Below are positions 16,629 through 25,701 of a stretch of DNA of 64,000 bases, piece after piece. The notes under the pieces were generated by a model, which made no database searches, had not been told where the DNA came from, and worked only from the letters and a program-made list of their open reading frames with translations. The translations under genes and the position numbers were made by a program. The stretch lies in contig JBCDAU010000018.1 of NCBI GenBank assembly GCA_039185015.1, forward strand, positions 38,638 to 102,637. Reading direction: 5' to 3'. Every line of letters begins with the position of its first letter. Within the stretch, counting starts at the first letter, position 1. The stretch comes from JBCBSZ01 sp039185015. GTDB lineage: Bacteria > Actinomycetota > Acidimicrobiia > Acidimicrobiales > Poriferisodalaceae.

Positions 16629-17321
16629 GTGGTCTCAGAGGGTGAGCTGCTTGCTGCTGTGGATCGGCGGTTCGATCCTGACGCTCTTGGGCTCGCTGGG
16701 TGGGATGATCCTGATCCTGATCGGAATCCTCCTGACGAGGCGTACTCGCGGCTGACCGATCCGGGGAAGTGGGCGATCGTCGGGGTTCGGGCCGATGCGT
16801 GGGTCGACGCGCTCGTCGGTTCGGGCGTCGCCGAGGTCGAGGGCCTCGATCCTTCGTGGGGTGCGGGGTTCGGGCCGTTCGTGACGTCTGCTCGACGGGT
16901 CGTACCCGCGGTCGCCAGGGCGTTGCCGCTCGTCGTCGCTCGCATCGCGCTGTGGGACGCCGGTGAGGTCGTGGTCGAGGATGGCGGGATCCTCCTCGGC
17001 GTGGGCGAGCCCGCCGTGCCGCTGGGGCCCTTCCCCGACTGCGGGTGCGATGCGTGCGACAGCGGCTCCGCCGACGCCCTCGAAGAGCTCGACACGCACG
17101 TGCTGTCGGTGGTGACGGGTGTGTTCCGGCACCTCGCTCGGCCCGATCGACGACGGATCTTCCCCGGCTGGCGGCCGGTCGCGCAGAGCATCACGGTCAT
17201 CGAGCGTGATGGCTGGTCGGCCTCGAACTTCCCCGGCCGGAAGGGACGGGAAGAGGCCAAGCGGATCCTCGCCGATCCGGTGGGATGGGACGAGACGTCC
17301 GGGTCCTCCTGGCTCGACTGA
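16629..17321 (+). CDS. DUF6226-like protein, function unknown
   Basis: A 230-residue soluble protein starting at GTG 16629 (VVSEGELLAAVDRRFDPDAL). It contains a YSRLTDPGKWAIV segment and a PFPDCGCDACD-type cysteine cluster (LGPFPDCGCDACDSGSADAL), both of which I associate with actinobacterial DUF6226 proteins, together with a late SAQSITV-like region (WRPVAQSITVIERDGWSAS). The three closely spaced cysteines could bind a metal, but no activity is known. An open frame extends further upstream through the hairpin, but the GTG gives the sensible N-terminus. It converges with the protease gene. Confidence 0.7.
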   Translation: MVSEGELLAAVDRRFDPDALGLAGWDDPDPDRNPPDEAYSRLTDPGKWAIVGVRADAWVDALVGSGVAEVEGLDPSWGAGFGPFVTSARRVVPAVARALPLVVARIALWDAGEVVVEDGGILLGVGEPAVPLGPFPDCGCDACDSGSADALEELDTHVLSVVTGVFRHLARPDRRRIFPGWRPVAQSITVIERDGWSASNFPGRKGREEAKRILADPVGWDETSGSSWLD

Positions 17322-17370
17322 CGAGGCACGACGGAGCGTCGACGACCCCGTTCTGCCTCGGCTGAGGGGC

Positions 17371-18987
17371 TCAGCCCGTGGCGACGGGCCTCGGGGCGAC
17401 GTCGATGACCGGGGTCGGGGGCGGCGAGTCGCCGAGGCTGCCCACGAAGGGCGCGTTGCTGAAGACGAAGACGCCACCGTCGGCGGCCACCAGGAGGTAG
17501 CCGTCGCCGTAGGGCACCATGCCGCCGACGGGCTGGTTGAGGCGGGTGCCGCCCATCGAGCCACGGAACGTCGCGTCGCCGAAGGCGAACACGCCACCGT
17601 CGGCGGCGACGAGCCAGTAGCCGAGCCCGGTCGGGGTCGGAGCGAGGCCGACCACCGGGGCGTTGAGCGGCGTACCGCCCATCGACCCGTGGAATGCGGC
17701 GTCGCCGAGGGCGAACACGCCACCGTCGCCACCGACGAGGTACAGGCCCCGGCCGGTCGCCGAGGCGGTGGCATCGATGACGCCATCGTTGAGGTTGAGG
17801 GCCAGCACGTCGCCGAGCACGGGCGCGTCACCGAAGGGCACCGCCCGGCCCCGGTCGGTCACGATCCAGTAGCCCAGGCCGGTGGGGGTTCCCGCCAGCG
17901 CCGTCGCGCGCTCACCCGATCCGAGCCAACCGCGCAGCGAGCCGAGCTCCGGAGCATCGCCCAACTCGATCACGTCACCGTCGACGGCGAGGACCCAAGC
18001 GCCGTCGCCACCGGCGACCGGCTCGATGGCCGCAGCGCCGCCGGGGATCGAGCCGCCGGAGATGTCCGGCGCACCGAAGGCGTAGACGTCGCCGGCCTGC
18101 TCGAGCACCCAGTAGCCCGCAGACGCCGTCTGGACCGGCGCACCGAGCGCCGGCGTGGCGGACGACAGCGACGCCTCCGGGACGAGCTCGACGATCCAGT
18201 CGAGCACCGAGGCGACCGAGGTGTAGACGGTCGGTGCGAGTCCGCACTGGGCCGAGCCGTAGGACACCACGCCCCCGACGCTCGGTCGTCCCTCGCCGAG
18301 ATCGGCGAGCAGCGGACCACCGGAGTCGCCGAAGCAGGGGGTGGCGCCGTCGGTGCAGAGCATCTCGCCGGGCACGTAGCGGATGCCCCAGGCATCGAGG
18401 CACTCGACGTCGGTGAGCACCGAGGTCGTCGCTCGCATGAGCACCGGCGTATCGATGTCGCCGCGGGGGTCGATGGCTCCCCAACCGGCGATCTCTGCGG
18501 TGAGGAGCACGTCGCCCACGCCGGCCGGCAGGCGGTCGGGTGACCAGAGGGACACCGGCTCGACCGGCAGGGCGGCCTCGAGCCGAAGGATCGCGACGTC
18601 CCGCCCGGTGAGGGGGACGTCGACGTCGGGGTGCACGAACACGGTCGTCGCCACCGTCGAGACGATCGCCGGATCGTCGATGGACAGCGCGCCCCCGGCG
18701 ACCACGATCGAGCGCAGCGTCGGGACCGGCGTGACGCAGTGCGCCGCTGTGAGGACGGCGTCGGGAGCGATCAGCGAGCCGGTGCACAGCCACGACTGGC
18801 CGGCGTTGTCGGTGACCTCGAGGCGGACCGTGCCAGGGCTCAGCGACGCCGGTTGGCCTCCGACGATCGCGGCCTCGACGGTCGGCTCATCGTCGGCCGC
18901 GGCGAGGCCGGACTGGATCCACAGTCCGACGAGCAGACCGACCAGCGCCGTCGAAGCGACGGCGAGCGCACGGAGGAGGCGAGGCAC
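17371..18987 (-). CDS. secreted trypsin-like serine protease with C-terminal repeat domain
   Basis: An N-terminal signal peptide (residues about 5-31) leads to an S1 protease: mature-type N-terminus IVGG at 41-44, catalytic His in LTAAHC (H83), Asp in GRDVAILRL (D130) and Ser in CFGDSGGPL (S222). After about residue 280 there are six repeats of roughly 40 residues on the pattern GYW-(L/V)-x-ADGGVFAFGDA-x-F-x-GS, probably blades of a beta-propeller. Such repeats are common in secreted Acidimicrobiia proteins. The GTG at 18987 lies only 7 bases after a good -10 box, implying a leaderless mRNA. Confidence 0.88.
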   Translation of the reverse strand: MPRLLRALAVASTALVGLLVGLWIQSGLAAADDEPTVEAAIVGGQPASLSPGTVRLEVTDNAGQSWLCTGSLIAPDAVLTAAHCVTPVPTLRSIVVAGGALSIDDPAIVSTVATTVFVHPDVDVPLTGRDVAILRLEAALPVEPVSLWSPDRLPAGVGDVLLTAEIAGWGAIDPRGDIDTPVLMRATTSVLTDVECLDAWGIRYVPGEMLCTDGATPCFGDSGGPLLADLGEGRPSVGGVVSYGSAQCGLAPTVYTSVASVLDWIVELVPEASLSSATPALGAPVQTASAGYWVLEQAGDVYAFGAPDISGGSIPGGAAAIEPVAGGDGAWVLAVDGDVIELGDAPELGSLRGWLGSGERATALAGTPTGLGYWIVTDRGRAVPFGDAPVLGDVLALNLNDGVIDATASATGRGLYLVGGDGGVFALGDAAFHGSMGGTPLNAPVVGLAPTPTGLGYWLVAADGGVFAFGDATFRGSMGGTRLNQPVGGMVPYGDGYLLVAADGGVFVFSNAPFVGSLGDSPPPTPVIDVAPRPVATG

Positions 18988-18993
18988 GGCGAC

Positions 18994-19021
18994 AATCTAG
19001 TCCACCACTTGGTGTGGTCAA
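18994..19021 (-). promoter_or_regulatory. promoter of the protease gene, apparently leaderless
   Basis: Read leftward: TTGACC (19021-19016), a 16-base spacer, then TAGATT (18999-18994). The GTG start is at 18987, about where transcription should begin. The spacer contains the small inverted repeat CACCA-CT-TGGTG (19003-19014), a possible operator. Confidence 0.55.
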
Positions 19022-19034
19022 CCCACCACAATCA

Positions 19035-20429
19035 CTACTCAGCGGCGTCGAGGAGCGACTCCGCGACCGCCGGATGCACGAACAGGCTCTCGTGCAGGTC
19101 GGCGACCGTGAGCCCGGCGTTGGCAGCCAGCGCGATCACCGAGATCAGCTCGGCGGCGTGGCGGCCGACGATCGACCCCCCGAGCACCTGGCCGGTGAAC
19201 GGGTCGGAGATGATCTTGACGAACCCGCGGGCGTCGTCGTTGATCAGCGCCTTGGCGTTGGTGCTGAACGGCACCTTCGTCACGCGGATCTTCCGGCCGG
19301 TCGAGAAGGCGTCGGCCTCGGCGAGGCCCACGTCAGCGATCTCGGGCTCGGTGAAGATCGCCGAGGCCGCCTTGTCGTAGTCGATGTGCCGGTGCGGTGC
19401 GTTGTGCAGCCCCATGGCGTGCTCGGCGATCTTGCGGCCCTGCATCGAGGCGACCGACGACAGCGGGAGCTTCCCCGACAGGTCGCCGGCGGCGTAGATG
19501 TGGCGCACGTTCGACCGGCAGTTGTGGTCGACGTCGATGTAGCCCCAGCGGTTGACGTCGACGCCGGCGGCGTCGAGACCGAGGTCCTCGGAGTTGGGGA
19601 TCGAGCCGATCGCGAGGAGCGCGTGGCTGCCCACGGCGATGCGGCCGTCGTCGCAGAAGACCTTGACCTCGTCGCCCTCGCGCTGGATGTCGGTGGCGCG
19701 GGCGCCTTTCAGCAGCCGCACGCCACGATCGAGGAACGACTCCTCCAGCACGGCCGCCGCCTCGGGGTCCTTGTTCGGGAGCACCTGCTGGCGGCTGACG
19801 ATCAGCGTCACCTCGCAGCCGTAGCTCGAGAACATGTGCACGAACTCGACGCCGGTCACACCCGACCCGATCACGATGAGGTGCTTCGGGAGCTCCTTCG
19901 GCGGGTAGGCGTCGCGGGTGGTGAGCACCCGCTCGCCGTCGATCGGCGCCCACTCCGGCACGCGGGGCCGCGATCCCGTCGACAGCACGATCGTGTCGGC
20001 CTCGACGCGCTCCTCGCCCGCCGTGGTCTGGATGAGGACCGAGTTGGGACCCTCCAGCGAGCCGTATCCGTCGACGACCCGCACGCCCTGGTTCTCGAGC
20101 TGGCTGCGGAGCGACCCCTCGATGCCGTTCTCGATCCGACCGATGCGGGTGCGGATCGCCTCGAGGTCGAGGCTCGGATCGGACTCGGCGAGGCCCATCC
20201 CCTGCGCCCGACGCTGGAAGGCCATGGCGCCGCCGGTGGCGATCATCGCCTTCGACGGGATGCAGTCCCAGAGGTGCGCGGCACCGCCGAGCACGTCCTT
20301 TTCGATCATGGTCACGTGCGCGCCGTAGCGAGCGGCGTAGGTGGCGGCCTGGTTCCCGGCCGGCCCACCACCGATCACGACGAACTTCTTCGGGGGTCCA
20401 CCGCCGTGGTGATCGTGCATGAAGCTCAC
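19035..20429 (-). CDS. lpdA: LpdA-type NAD(P)H:quinone reductase (pyridine nucleotide-disulfide oxidoreductase family)
   Basis: A 464-residue two-dinucleotide-fold flavoprotein. FAD site VVIGGGPAGNQAATYAARYG; the redox-cysteine region reads GGAAHLWDCIPSKAMI, so the first of the two cysteines of lipoamide dehydrogenase is missing, as in mycobacterial LpdA, which acts as a quinone reductase rather than in disulfide chemistry. The NAD(P) site is LIVIGSGVTGVEFVHMFSSY, then VDHNCRSNVRHIYAAGDLSG. The start may be GTG 20429 or ATG 20420 (MHDHHGGGPPKKFVV). It is separated from rfbA by 45 bases on the same strand. Confidence 0.85.
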   Translation of the reverse strand: MSFMHDHHGGGPPKKFVVIGGGPAGNQAATYAARYGAHVTMIEKDVLGGAAHLWDCIPSKAMIATGGAMAFQRRAQGMGLAESDPSLDLEAIRTRIGRIENGIEGSLRSQLENQGVRVVDGYGSLEGPNSVLIQTTAGEERVEADTIVLSTGSRPRVPEWAPIDGERVLTTRDAYPPKELPKHLIVIGSGVTGVEFVHMFSSYGCEVTLIVSRQQVLPNKDPEAAAVLEESFLDRGVRLLKGARATDIQREGDEVKVFCDDGRIAVGSHALLAIGSIPNSEDLGLDAAGVDVNRWGYIDVDHNCRSNVRHIYAAGDLSGKLPLSSVASMQGRKIAEHAMGLHNAPHRHIDYDKAASAIFTEPEIADVGLAEADAFSTGRKIRVTKVPFSTNAKALINDDARGFVKIISDPFTGQVLGGSIVGRHAAELISVIALAANAGLTVADLHESLFVHPAVAESLLDAAE

Positions 20430-20474
20430 GCGCTCGACCGTACCGCCCGGGAGCCGCTCAGGGAGTAGCGGCGC

Positions 20475-21335
20475 TCAGCCGGTGAGGAGCGACTGGCAGT
20501 AGTCCCGGTACGGGCTCTTCGGCATGGCGTCGACGGTGCGCTGCAGCCCGTCGGCGTCGACGAATCCCATGCGGAAGGCGATCTCCTCGGGGCACGAGAT
20601 CTTCAGTCCCTGGCGCTGCTCGATGGTGGCGATGAACGCTGCGGCCTCGAGGAGGCTCTGGTGGGTGCCGGAGTCGAGCCAGGCGACCCCGCGACCGATC
20701 TCGACGGCCCGGAGCTCGCGTCGGTCGAGGTAGGCCCGGTTGAGGTCGGTGATCTCGAGCTCACCCCGGTGCGACGGCGCGAGCTCTCGGGCCATGCGGG
20801 GCGCCTCGCCGTCGTACAGGTAGAGGCCGGGGACCGCGAGGTTGGTCTTGGGCTTCTCGGGCTTCTCCTCCAGCGAGAGGACCGTGCCGTCCTCATCGAG
20901 CTCGACGATGCCGTACCGCTCGGGATCGTGGACGGGGTAGCCGAAGATCGTGGCGCCCTGCCGGAAGGCGGCGACCGTCTCGTCGAGCTGCATGCGCCCG
21001 TAGAAGATGTTGTCGCCGAGGATCAGGCACGACGGCTCACCGGCGAGGAACTCCTCACCGATGACGAGCGCCTGGGCGATGCCCTTCGGTTCGGGCTGGA
21101 CGGCGTACCGGATCTCGGTGCCCCACTGCGACCCGTCGCCGAGGAGGGACTCGAAGCGAGGGATGTCGTGCGGGGTCGAGATCAGCATGATCTCGCGGAT
21201 GCCGGCGAGCATCAGCGTCGCCAGCGGGTAGTAGATCATCGGCTTGTCGTAGACCGGCTGGAGCTGCTTGCTCGCCACCTGGGTCAACGGATGCAGACGC
21301 GTGCCGGCGCCACCGGCGAGGACGATGCCTTTCAC
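20475..21335 (-). CDS. rfbA: glucose-1-phosphate thymidylyltransferase
   Basis: RfbA joins dTTP and glucose-1-phosphate to give dTDP-glucose, the entry to dTDP-rhamnose. The GTG at 21335 starts directly with KGIVLAGGAGTRLHPLTQVA (nucleotide-binding G-x-G-TR-L-P loop), followed by SKQLQPVYDKPMIYYPLATL, CLILGDNIFYG (metal-binding Asp), VSLEEKP-like LSLEEKPEKPKTNLAVPGLY and the WLDSGTHQSLLEAAAFI signature. 286 residues is the usual length. It is coupled to the sulfotransferase gene (GTGA overlap) and lies 7 kb from rfbCBD. Confidence 0.95.
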   Translation of the reverse strand: MKGIVLAGGAGTRLHPLTQVASKQLQPVYDKPMIYYPLATLMLAGIREIMLISTPHDIPRFESLLGDGSQWGTEIRYAVQPEPKGIAQALVIGEEFLAGEPSCLILGDNIFYGRMQLDETVAAFRQGATIFGYPVHDPERYGIVELDEDGTVLSLEEKPEKPKTNLAVPGLYLYDGEAPRMARELAPSHRGELEITDLNRAYLDRRELRAVEIGRGVAWLDSGTHQSLLEAAAFIATIEQRQGLKISCPEEIAFRMGFVDADGLQRTVDAMPKSPYRDYCQSLLTG

Positions 21336-22003
21336 GCGGCGCGACCGTACCCGCGTACCGGCGTTCCGGGCAGCGCGTGCGCCCACTGCCAGAGACGGGT
21401 TCGGTCCGGCTCGGTGGTCAGCACGGCCTTGAGTCGCTCGACGCCGTGGCGGTACGTCTCCACGTCCGCACCGCACCGTTCCGCGATGGCCCGCCGTTCT
21501 GCCTCGGTGACGTCCTCGGCCGCGGTGAGGTTGATGTGCGGGAGGAAGAGGCCGGAGGCGCCGAGCAGCGCCCGCAGGCCGGTCATCGAGAGCTCGGCCC
21601 GCTCGACGACCCCGACGAAGTCGTACCGGGCGAGGTCGTCGCCGAGCATCTGAGCCTGGACGTCGGGCAGCAGCTCGGCGAGCTCGACCGGCCCGAGGTC
21701 CTCGTCATGCAACCGCTGGCACACGGGGTGGCCGTGGTCGGGACGGCGACGCCAGTACCGCCACTGGGAGAGGATCCGCTCGACGGGGTCGCGCACCCAA
21801 CCGACCAGCACGGCCTCCGGGAACTGCTCCAACCGATGGCGGGCGGAAGCGTGCCCGTGGATGCACGCGGCGTGGGGCGGTGGGTCGGCCGGAACACCGT
21901 GATCGAGCCAGAGGCGATTGCCGAAGAATTGGTGCAGGGTGAGCTGGAACGAGGTTCCGCCGGCCTTCGGGACGTGCACCGACACCATCGGCACGATCTC
22001 CAT
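21332..22003 (-). CDS. sulfotransferase-family protein
   Basis: A 223-residue protein with a 5'-phosphosulfate loop HVPKAGGTSFQLTLHQFFGN (PKAGGTS at about 12-18) and a 3'-phosphate region WVRDPVERILSQWRYW (about 69-84), the two PAPS-binding signatures of the sulfotransferase superfamily. The remainder is variable, as expected for the acceptor side. Starts at ATG 22003 or ATG 21988 both precede the loop; the much longer open frame upstream crosses oleA and is spurious. The overlap with rfbA suggests a role in sulfating a surface polysaccharide or a related sugar, which is inference. Confidence 0.75.
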   Translation of the reverse strand: MEIVPMVSVHVPKAGGTSFQLTLHQFFGNRLWLDHGVPADPPPHAACIHGHASARHRLEQFPEAVLVGWVRDPVERILSQWRYWRRRPDHGHPVCQRLHDEDLGPVELAELLPDVQAQMLGDDLARYDFVGVVERAELSMTGLRALLGASGLFLPHINLTAAEDVTEAERRAIAERCGADVETYRHGVERLKAVLTTEPDRTRLWQWAHALPGTPVRGYGRAA

Positions 22004-22048
22004 GAGAGGGGCGTCGGCCGCCGCGCCGGATGCTTGAGCCCGGTGGGC

Positions 22049-22076
22049 GTCCCACGATGCCGTCCACCCGTGGGAC
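22049..22076. promoter_or_regulatory. inverted repeat upstream of oleA
   Basis: GTCCCACG (22049-22056) and its exact complement CGTGGGAC (22069-22076) are separated by 12 bases, in the 108-base gap between the divergent sulfotransferase and oleA genes. The geometry suits a dimeric repressor site or an mRNA hairpin 36 bases before the oleA start. Confidence 0.45.
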
Positions 22077-22111
22077 ACTCGAACCCCACTCGACCGACCG
22101 AGAGGCCGCTG

Positions 22112-23131
22112 ATGACGGGCAACAACTCGTTCCGATTCGATGACGTCGCCGTCGTCGCCCTTGCCGCCTGCGAGGCGCCCGAGGTCGTGACGACCGACGA
22201 GGTCGACGAGCGGTTGGCCCCGTTCTACGAGCGCTCCAAGACGCGCCCGGGCCTGCTGCGGACCCTTGCGGGTGTCGAGGAGCGCCGTCGCTGGCCCGAG
22301 GGCGTGTCGTTCATGGACGCCGCGGCCCAAGCCGCCGAGGAGGCCATCGCCGCCTCCGGCGTGCCCCGCGATCGGATCGGACTGCTGGTCGACACCTCGG
22401 TCTGCCGTGAGCGCCTCGAGCCCTCGAGCGCCGTCACGGTCCACGACGCGCTGGGCCTGCCGACGACCTGCATGAACTTCGACCTGTCCAACGCCTGCCT
22501 CGGGTTCCTCAACGGCATGCACCTCGCCGGCACCCTGATCGAGGCCGGCCAGATCGACTACGCCCTGATCGTCGACGGCGAGGGCACCCGCGAGATCTAC
22601 GACAACACGATCGCCTCGCTCAACGAGGGCGACACCGGTCGCGACGACCTCTCGGACAACTTCGCCTCGCTCACGCTCGGTTCGGGCTCGGCGGCGATGG
22701 TGCTCGGCCGGGCCTCGGAGCACCCCGAGGGCCACCGGCTCGTGCGCGGCTTCTTCCGCGCCGCCACCCAGCACCACGAGCTGTGCGTCGGATCGCTCGA
22801 CGGCATGAAGACCGACGCCCGTGCGCTGCTCGATGCGGGCATCGAGCTGGCCAAGCTCGCCTGGGACGACGCCGACACCACGGGATGGTTCGAGGCCGAT
22901 CGCTACATCCTCCACCAGGTCTCGAAGGTCCACACCGCCGCGATGATCGACGTCCTGGGCATCGATCCCGATCGCGTCCCGGTCACCTTCCCCCACTACG
23001 GCAACATCGGTCCGGCTGCGATCCCGTTCACGCTCGCATCCGTCGCCGACACCCTCACCGAGGGCGATCGCGTGCTGTGCATGGGGATCGGCTCCGGCCT
23101 CAACGCGTCGGTGGTCGAGCTGCGCTGGTGA
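22112..23131 (+). CDS. oleA: OleA, acyl-CoA head-to-head condensing enzyme
   Basis: OleA joins two fatty acyl-CoAs by non-decarboxylative Claisen condensation to a beta-keto acid, the first step of long-chain olefin biosynthesis. The 339-residue thiolase-fold protein has Cys129 in FDLSNACLGFLNGMHLAG, His268 in YILHQVSKVHTAAM and Asn298 in FPHYGNIGPAA, the catalytic triad of the FabH/OleA group. Glu103 in CRERLEPS matches the extra catalytic glutamate that separates OleA from FabH. ATG 22112 follows GAGAGG after 8 bases. The stop overlaps the oleBC start (GTGA). Confidence 0.92.
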   Translation: MTGNNSFRFDDVAVVALAACEAPEVVTTDEVDERLAPFYERSKTRPGLLRTLAGVEERRRWPEGVSFMDAAAQAAEEAIAASGVPRDRIGLLVDTSVCRERLEPSSAVTVHDALGLPTTCMNFDLSNACLGFLNGMHLAGTLIEAGQIDYALIVDGEGTREIYDNTIASLNEGDTGRDDLSDNFASLTLGSGSAAMVLGRASEHPEGHRLVRGFFRAATQHHELCVGSLDGMKTDARALLDAGIELAKLAWDDADTTGWFEADRYILHQVSKVHTAAMIDVLGIDPDRVPVTFPHYGNIGPAAIPFTLASVADTLTEGDRVLCMGIGSGLNASVVELRW

Positions 23132-25701
23132 GCGCGCAGCGCGCCCACTCCGCCCTGAACCCGCCCGACGGGATCGCCGGGCTCGACCCGGCGTGGTCCA
23201 GGCTGGTCACGGTCGCCGACCATCGCGACGACGACCGCACGTGGCACCTGCTCGACTCCGCGCCCCCGACGCCCCGCGTCACCCTCGTCTGCGTCCACGG
23301 CAACCCGACCTGGTCGTACCTGTGGCGTGACCTCGTCGGCGGCGCTCCGGACGACGTGCGCGTCATCGCCGTCGACCAGCTCGAGATGGGCTGGTCCGAG
23401 CGCACCGAGCTCCGGCGCGGCCTGGGCGCCCGGATCGAGGATCTCTCCCGCCTCATCGACGCCCTCGTGCCGACCGGGCCGGTCATCACCGTCGGCCACG
23501 ACTGGGGCGGACCGATCTCGCTCGGCCTCGCGCTCCATCTGCACGAGCGGGGTCGTCTCGACGGTGTCGTGCTCGCGAACACCGCCGTCCATCACCCGGC
23601 CGGTTCGCCGGCGCCGACCCTGATTCGGGCGGCGCGGCTGCGTGGCGTCCTCGCAGGGGTCACGTCGTCGACCACGACGTTCGTGCACGGCGCGCTCGCG
23701 CTCAGTCGACCTCGGCCGCCGGCCGAGGTCCGGGCCGGCTACCGCGCCCCGTACGGATCGGCCGACCGTCGCGAGGGCATCGAGGCCTTCGTCGAGGACA
23801 TCCCGCTCGACGACGCGCACCCCTCACGTCCTGCCCTCGACGACCTCGCCGCTCGGATGACCGAGCTCGCGGCGGTGCCCGCGCTCCTGCTCTGGGGCAC
23901 CGCCGATCCGGTCTTCGGCGAGGCTTACCTCCACGATCTCGAGGCCCGCCTCCCCGAGGCCGACGTCCACCGCTTCGTCGGCGCCGGACACCTCACACCC
24001 GAGGACGCCGACGTGGCCGGCGCCGTCCTCGACTGGATCGAGCGTCCACCGGCGTCGCCACCTGCGCCACCGAGCGACCGACCCCGCCTGTGGGACCCGA
24101 TCGGAGCGGCGGACCCCGATCGGGTCGCCGTCGTCGAGCTCGGCGGCGGTTCCCAACGGGCGATCACGTTCGGTGAGCTCGACCGACGGGTCGGCGACGT
24201 CGCCGCCGGTCTCGCGGCGACCGGCGTGCGACCGGGAGACCGGGTCGCGCTGATGATCCCGCCAGGCGTCGACCTCACCGTCGTGCTCTACGCCTGCTGG
24301 CGACTCGGTTCCGTGATGGTCCTCGTCGATTCGGGGCTCGGACCGCGCAACATGAGCCGGGCCCTCGCGTCGGCCGCCCCCGATCATCTGATCGGGATCG
24401 CCAAGGCGATGGCCGCCGGCCGCGCGTTGCGGTGGCCGGGGCGCCGCATCGTCGCCGGGCCGATGGGTGGCGCAGCACGCCGCGCGCTGGGCGTGGAGCT
24501 GGCGCTCGACGAGGTCGAGGCGCTCGGCGACGGCACTCCTCCGCCGATCGTTCCCCCGTCGTCGTTGCCGGCGGCGATCGCGTTCACCTCCGGCTCGACG
24601 GGTCCGTCGAAGGGCGTCGCCTATCGCCACCATCAGATCGAGGCGCAGGTCGAGCAGATCCGTTCCCTCGCCTCGATCGGTGGCGACGATCGCTTCGTCG
24701 CCGCCTTCGCACCGTTCGCCCTCTACGGCCCGGCGCTGGGCATCACGTCGGTCGTCCCCGACATGGACGTCACCCGTCCCGGCACGCTCGACGCTGCCGC
24801 GCTCGCCGCGGCCGCACGAGCCGTCGACGCCACCCTCGTGTTCGCCTCGCCGGCGGCGTTGGCCAACGTCGTCGCGAGCGGCGCCACCCTCTCCGACGAC
24901 GACCGAGCCGCGCTCGGACGGGTCCGACTGCTCCTGTCGGCCGGGGCACCGGTCAACCCCGAGCTGCTCGGCGCGGCGGCCGCGCTGCTCGGCGACGCCG
25001 AGGCCCGGACGCCCTACGGCATGACCGAGTGCCTGCCCGTCGCCGATGTGTCGCTCGACGAGGTCCGGGAGGCGACGGGCGGCGACGGGGTCTGCGTGGG
25101 CCGGCCGCGGGAGGGCGTCGACGTCGCCGTCAGCCCGCTCGACGAGCGCGGCCGCTCAGGAGCGCCGCTGACCACGGCTGCCGGGGTGGTCGGGGAGGTG
25201 GTCGTGCGGGCGGCGCACGTCAAGGACCGCTACGACCGCCTCTGGTGGACCGAGCACCGCTCGTCCTGGCCGCCAGACGGCCATCGCACCGGTGACGTCG
25301 GCATGCTCGACGCTCGCGGCCGCCTGTGGATCGGCGGACGCATGGAGCACGTCCTCACCACCGCCGCCGGCCCCGTCACGCCCGTGGCGATCGAGCTCGC
25401 GTCCGAATCGGTCGCCGACGTCGTCCGGGCCGCGGCGGTCGGGGTCGGGCCGCTGGGCGCGCAGGTCGTGGTGGTGGTCGCCGAGACAGCAGACGCACCA
25501 CGACGAGGCGGCCTCGCCCCGCTGGGGCTCGCCGACCAGGTCCGCTCGGCCGTGTGGGCGGCCCGCGAGGTCGACGTCGCCGCCGTGCTCACCGTGCCGG
25601 CGCTCCCGGTCGACCGCCGCCACAACTCGAAGATCGATCGTCGACGGGTCGGCGACTGGGCGGCAGAGGTGCTGGCCGGTGGCCGGTGGCGGGCGCTGTG
25701 A
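23128..25701 (+). CDS. oleBC: OleBC fusion: beta-lactone decarboxylase + beta-lactone synthetase
   Basis: Residues 1 to about 305 are OleB, a haloalkane-dehalogenase-like hydrolase: nucleophile Asp125 in VGHDWGG, acid Asp260 in LLLWGTADPVFG, His288 in GAGHLT, and HGNPTWSYLWRDL around 58-70. It decarboxylates a cis-beta-lactone to the olefin. From about 315 to 857 is OleC, an AMP-ligase-fold enzyme that makes the beta-lactone from the beta-hydroxy acid: P-loop FTSGSTGPSKGV (486-497), TPYGMTE and HRTGDVG. A Pro/Ala-rich linker joins them. The fusion is the form known from actinobacteria such as Micrococcus. It is coupled on both sides by GTGA overlaps. Confidence 0.93.
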   Translation: MSAQRAHSALNPPDGIAGLDPAWSRLVTVADHRDDDRTWHLLDSAPPTPRVTLVCVHGNPTWSYLWRDLVGGAPDDVRVIAVDQLEMGWSERTELRRGLGARIEDLSRLIDALVPTGPVITVGHDWGGPISLGLALHLHERGRLDGVVLANTAVHHPAGSPAPTLIRAARLRGVLAGVTSSTTTFVHGALALSRPRPPAEVRAGYRAPYGSADRREGIEAFVEDIPLDDAHPSRPALDDLAARMTELAAVPALLLWGTADPVFGEAYLHDLEARLPEADVHRFVGAGHLTPEDADVAGAVLDWIERPPASPPAPPSDRPRLWDPIGAADPDRVAVVELGGGSQRAITFGELDRRVGDVAAGLAATGVRPGDRVALMIPPGVDLTVVLYACWRLGSVMVLVDSGLGPRNMSRALASAAPDHLIGIAKAMAAGRALRWPGRRIVAGPMGGAARRALGVELALDEVEALGDGTPPPIVPPSSLPAAIAFTSGSTGPSKGVAYRHHQIEAQVEQIRSLASIGGDDRFVAAFAPFALYGPALGITSVVPDMDVTRPGTLDAAALAAAARAVDATLVFASPAALANVVASGATLSDDDRAALGRVRLLLSAGAPVNPELLGAAAALLGDAEARTPYGMTECLPVADVSLDEVREATGGDGVCVGRPREGVDVAVSPLDERGRSGAPLTTAAGVVGEVVVRAAHVKDRYDRLWWTEHRSSWPPDGHRTGDVGMLDARGRLWIGGRMEHVLTTAAGPVTPVAIELASESVADVVRAAAVGVGPLGAQVVVVVAETADAPRRGGLAPLGLADQVRSAVWAAREVDVAAVLTVPALPVDRRHNSKIDRRRVGDWAAEVLAGGRWRAL

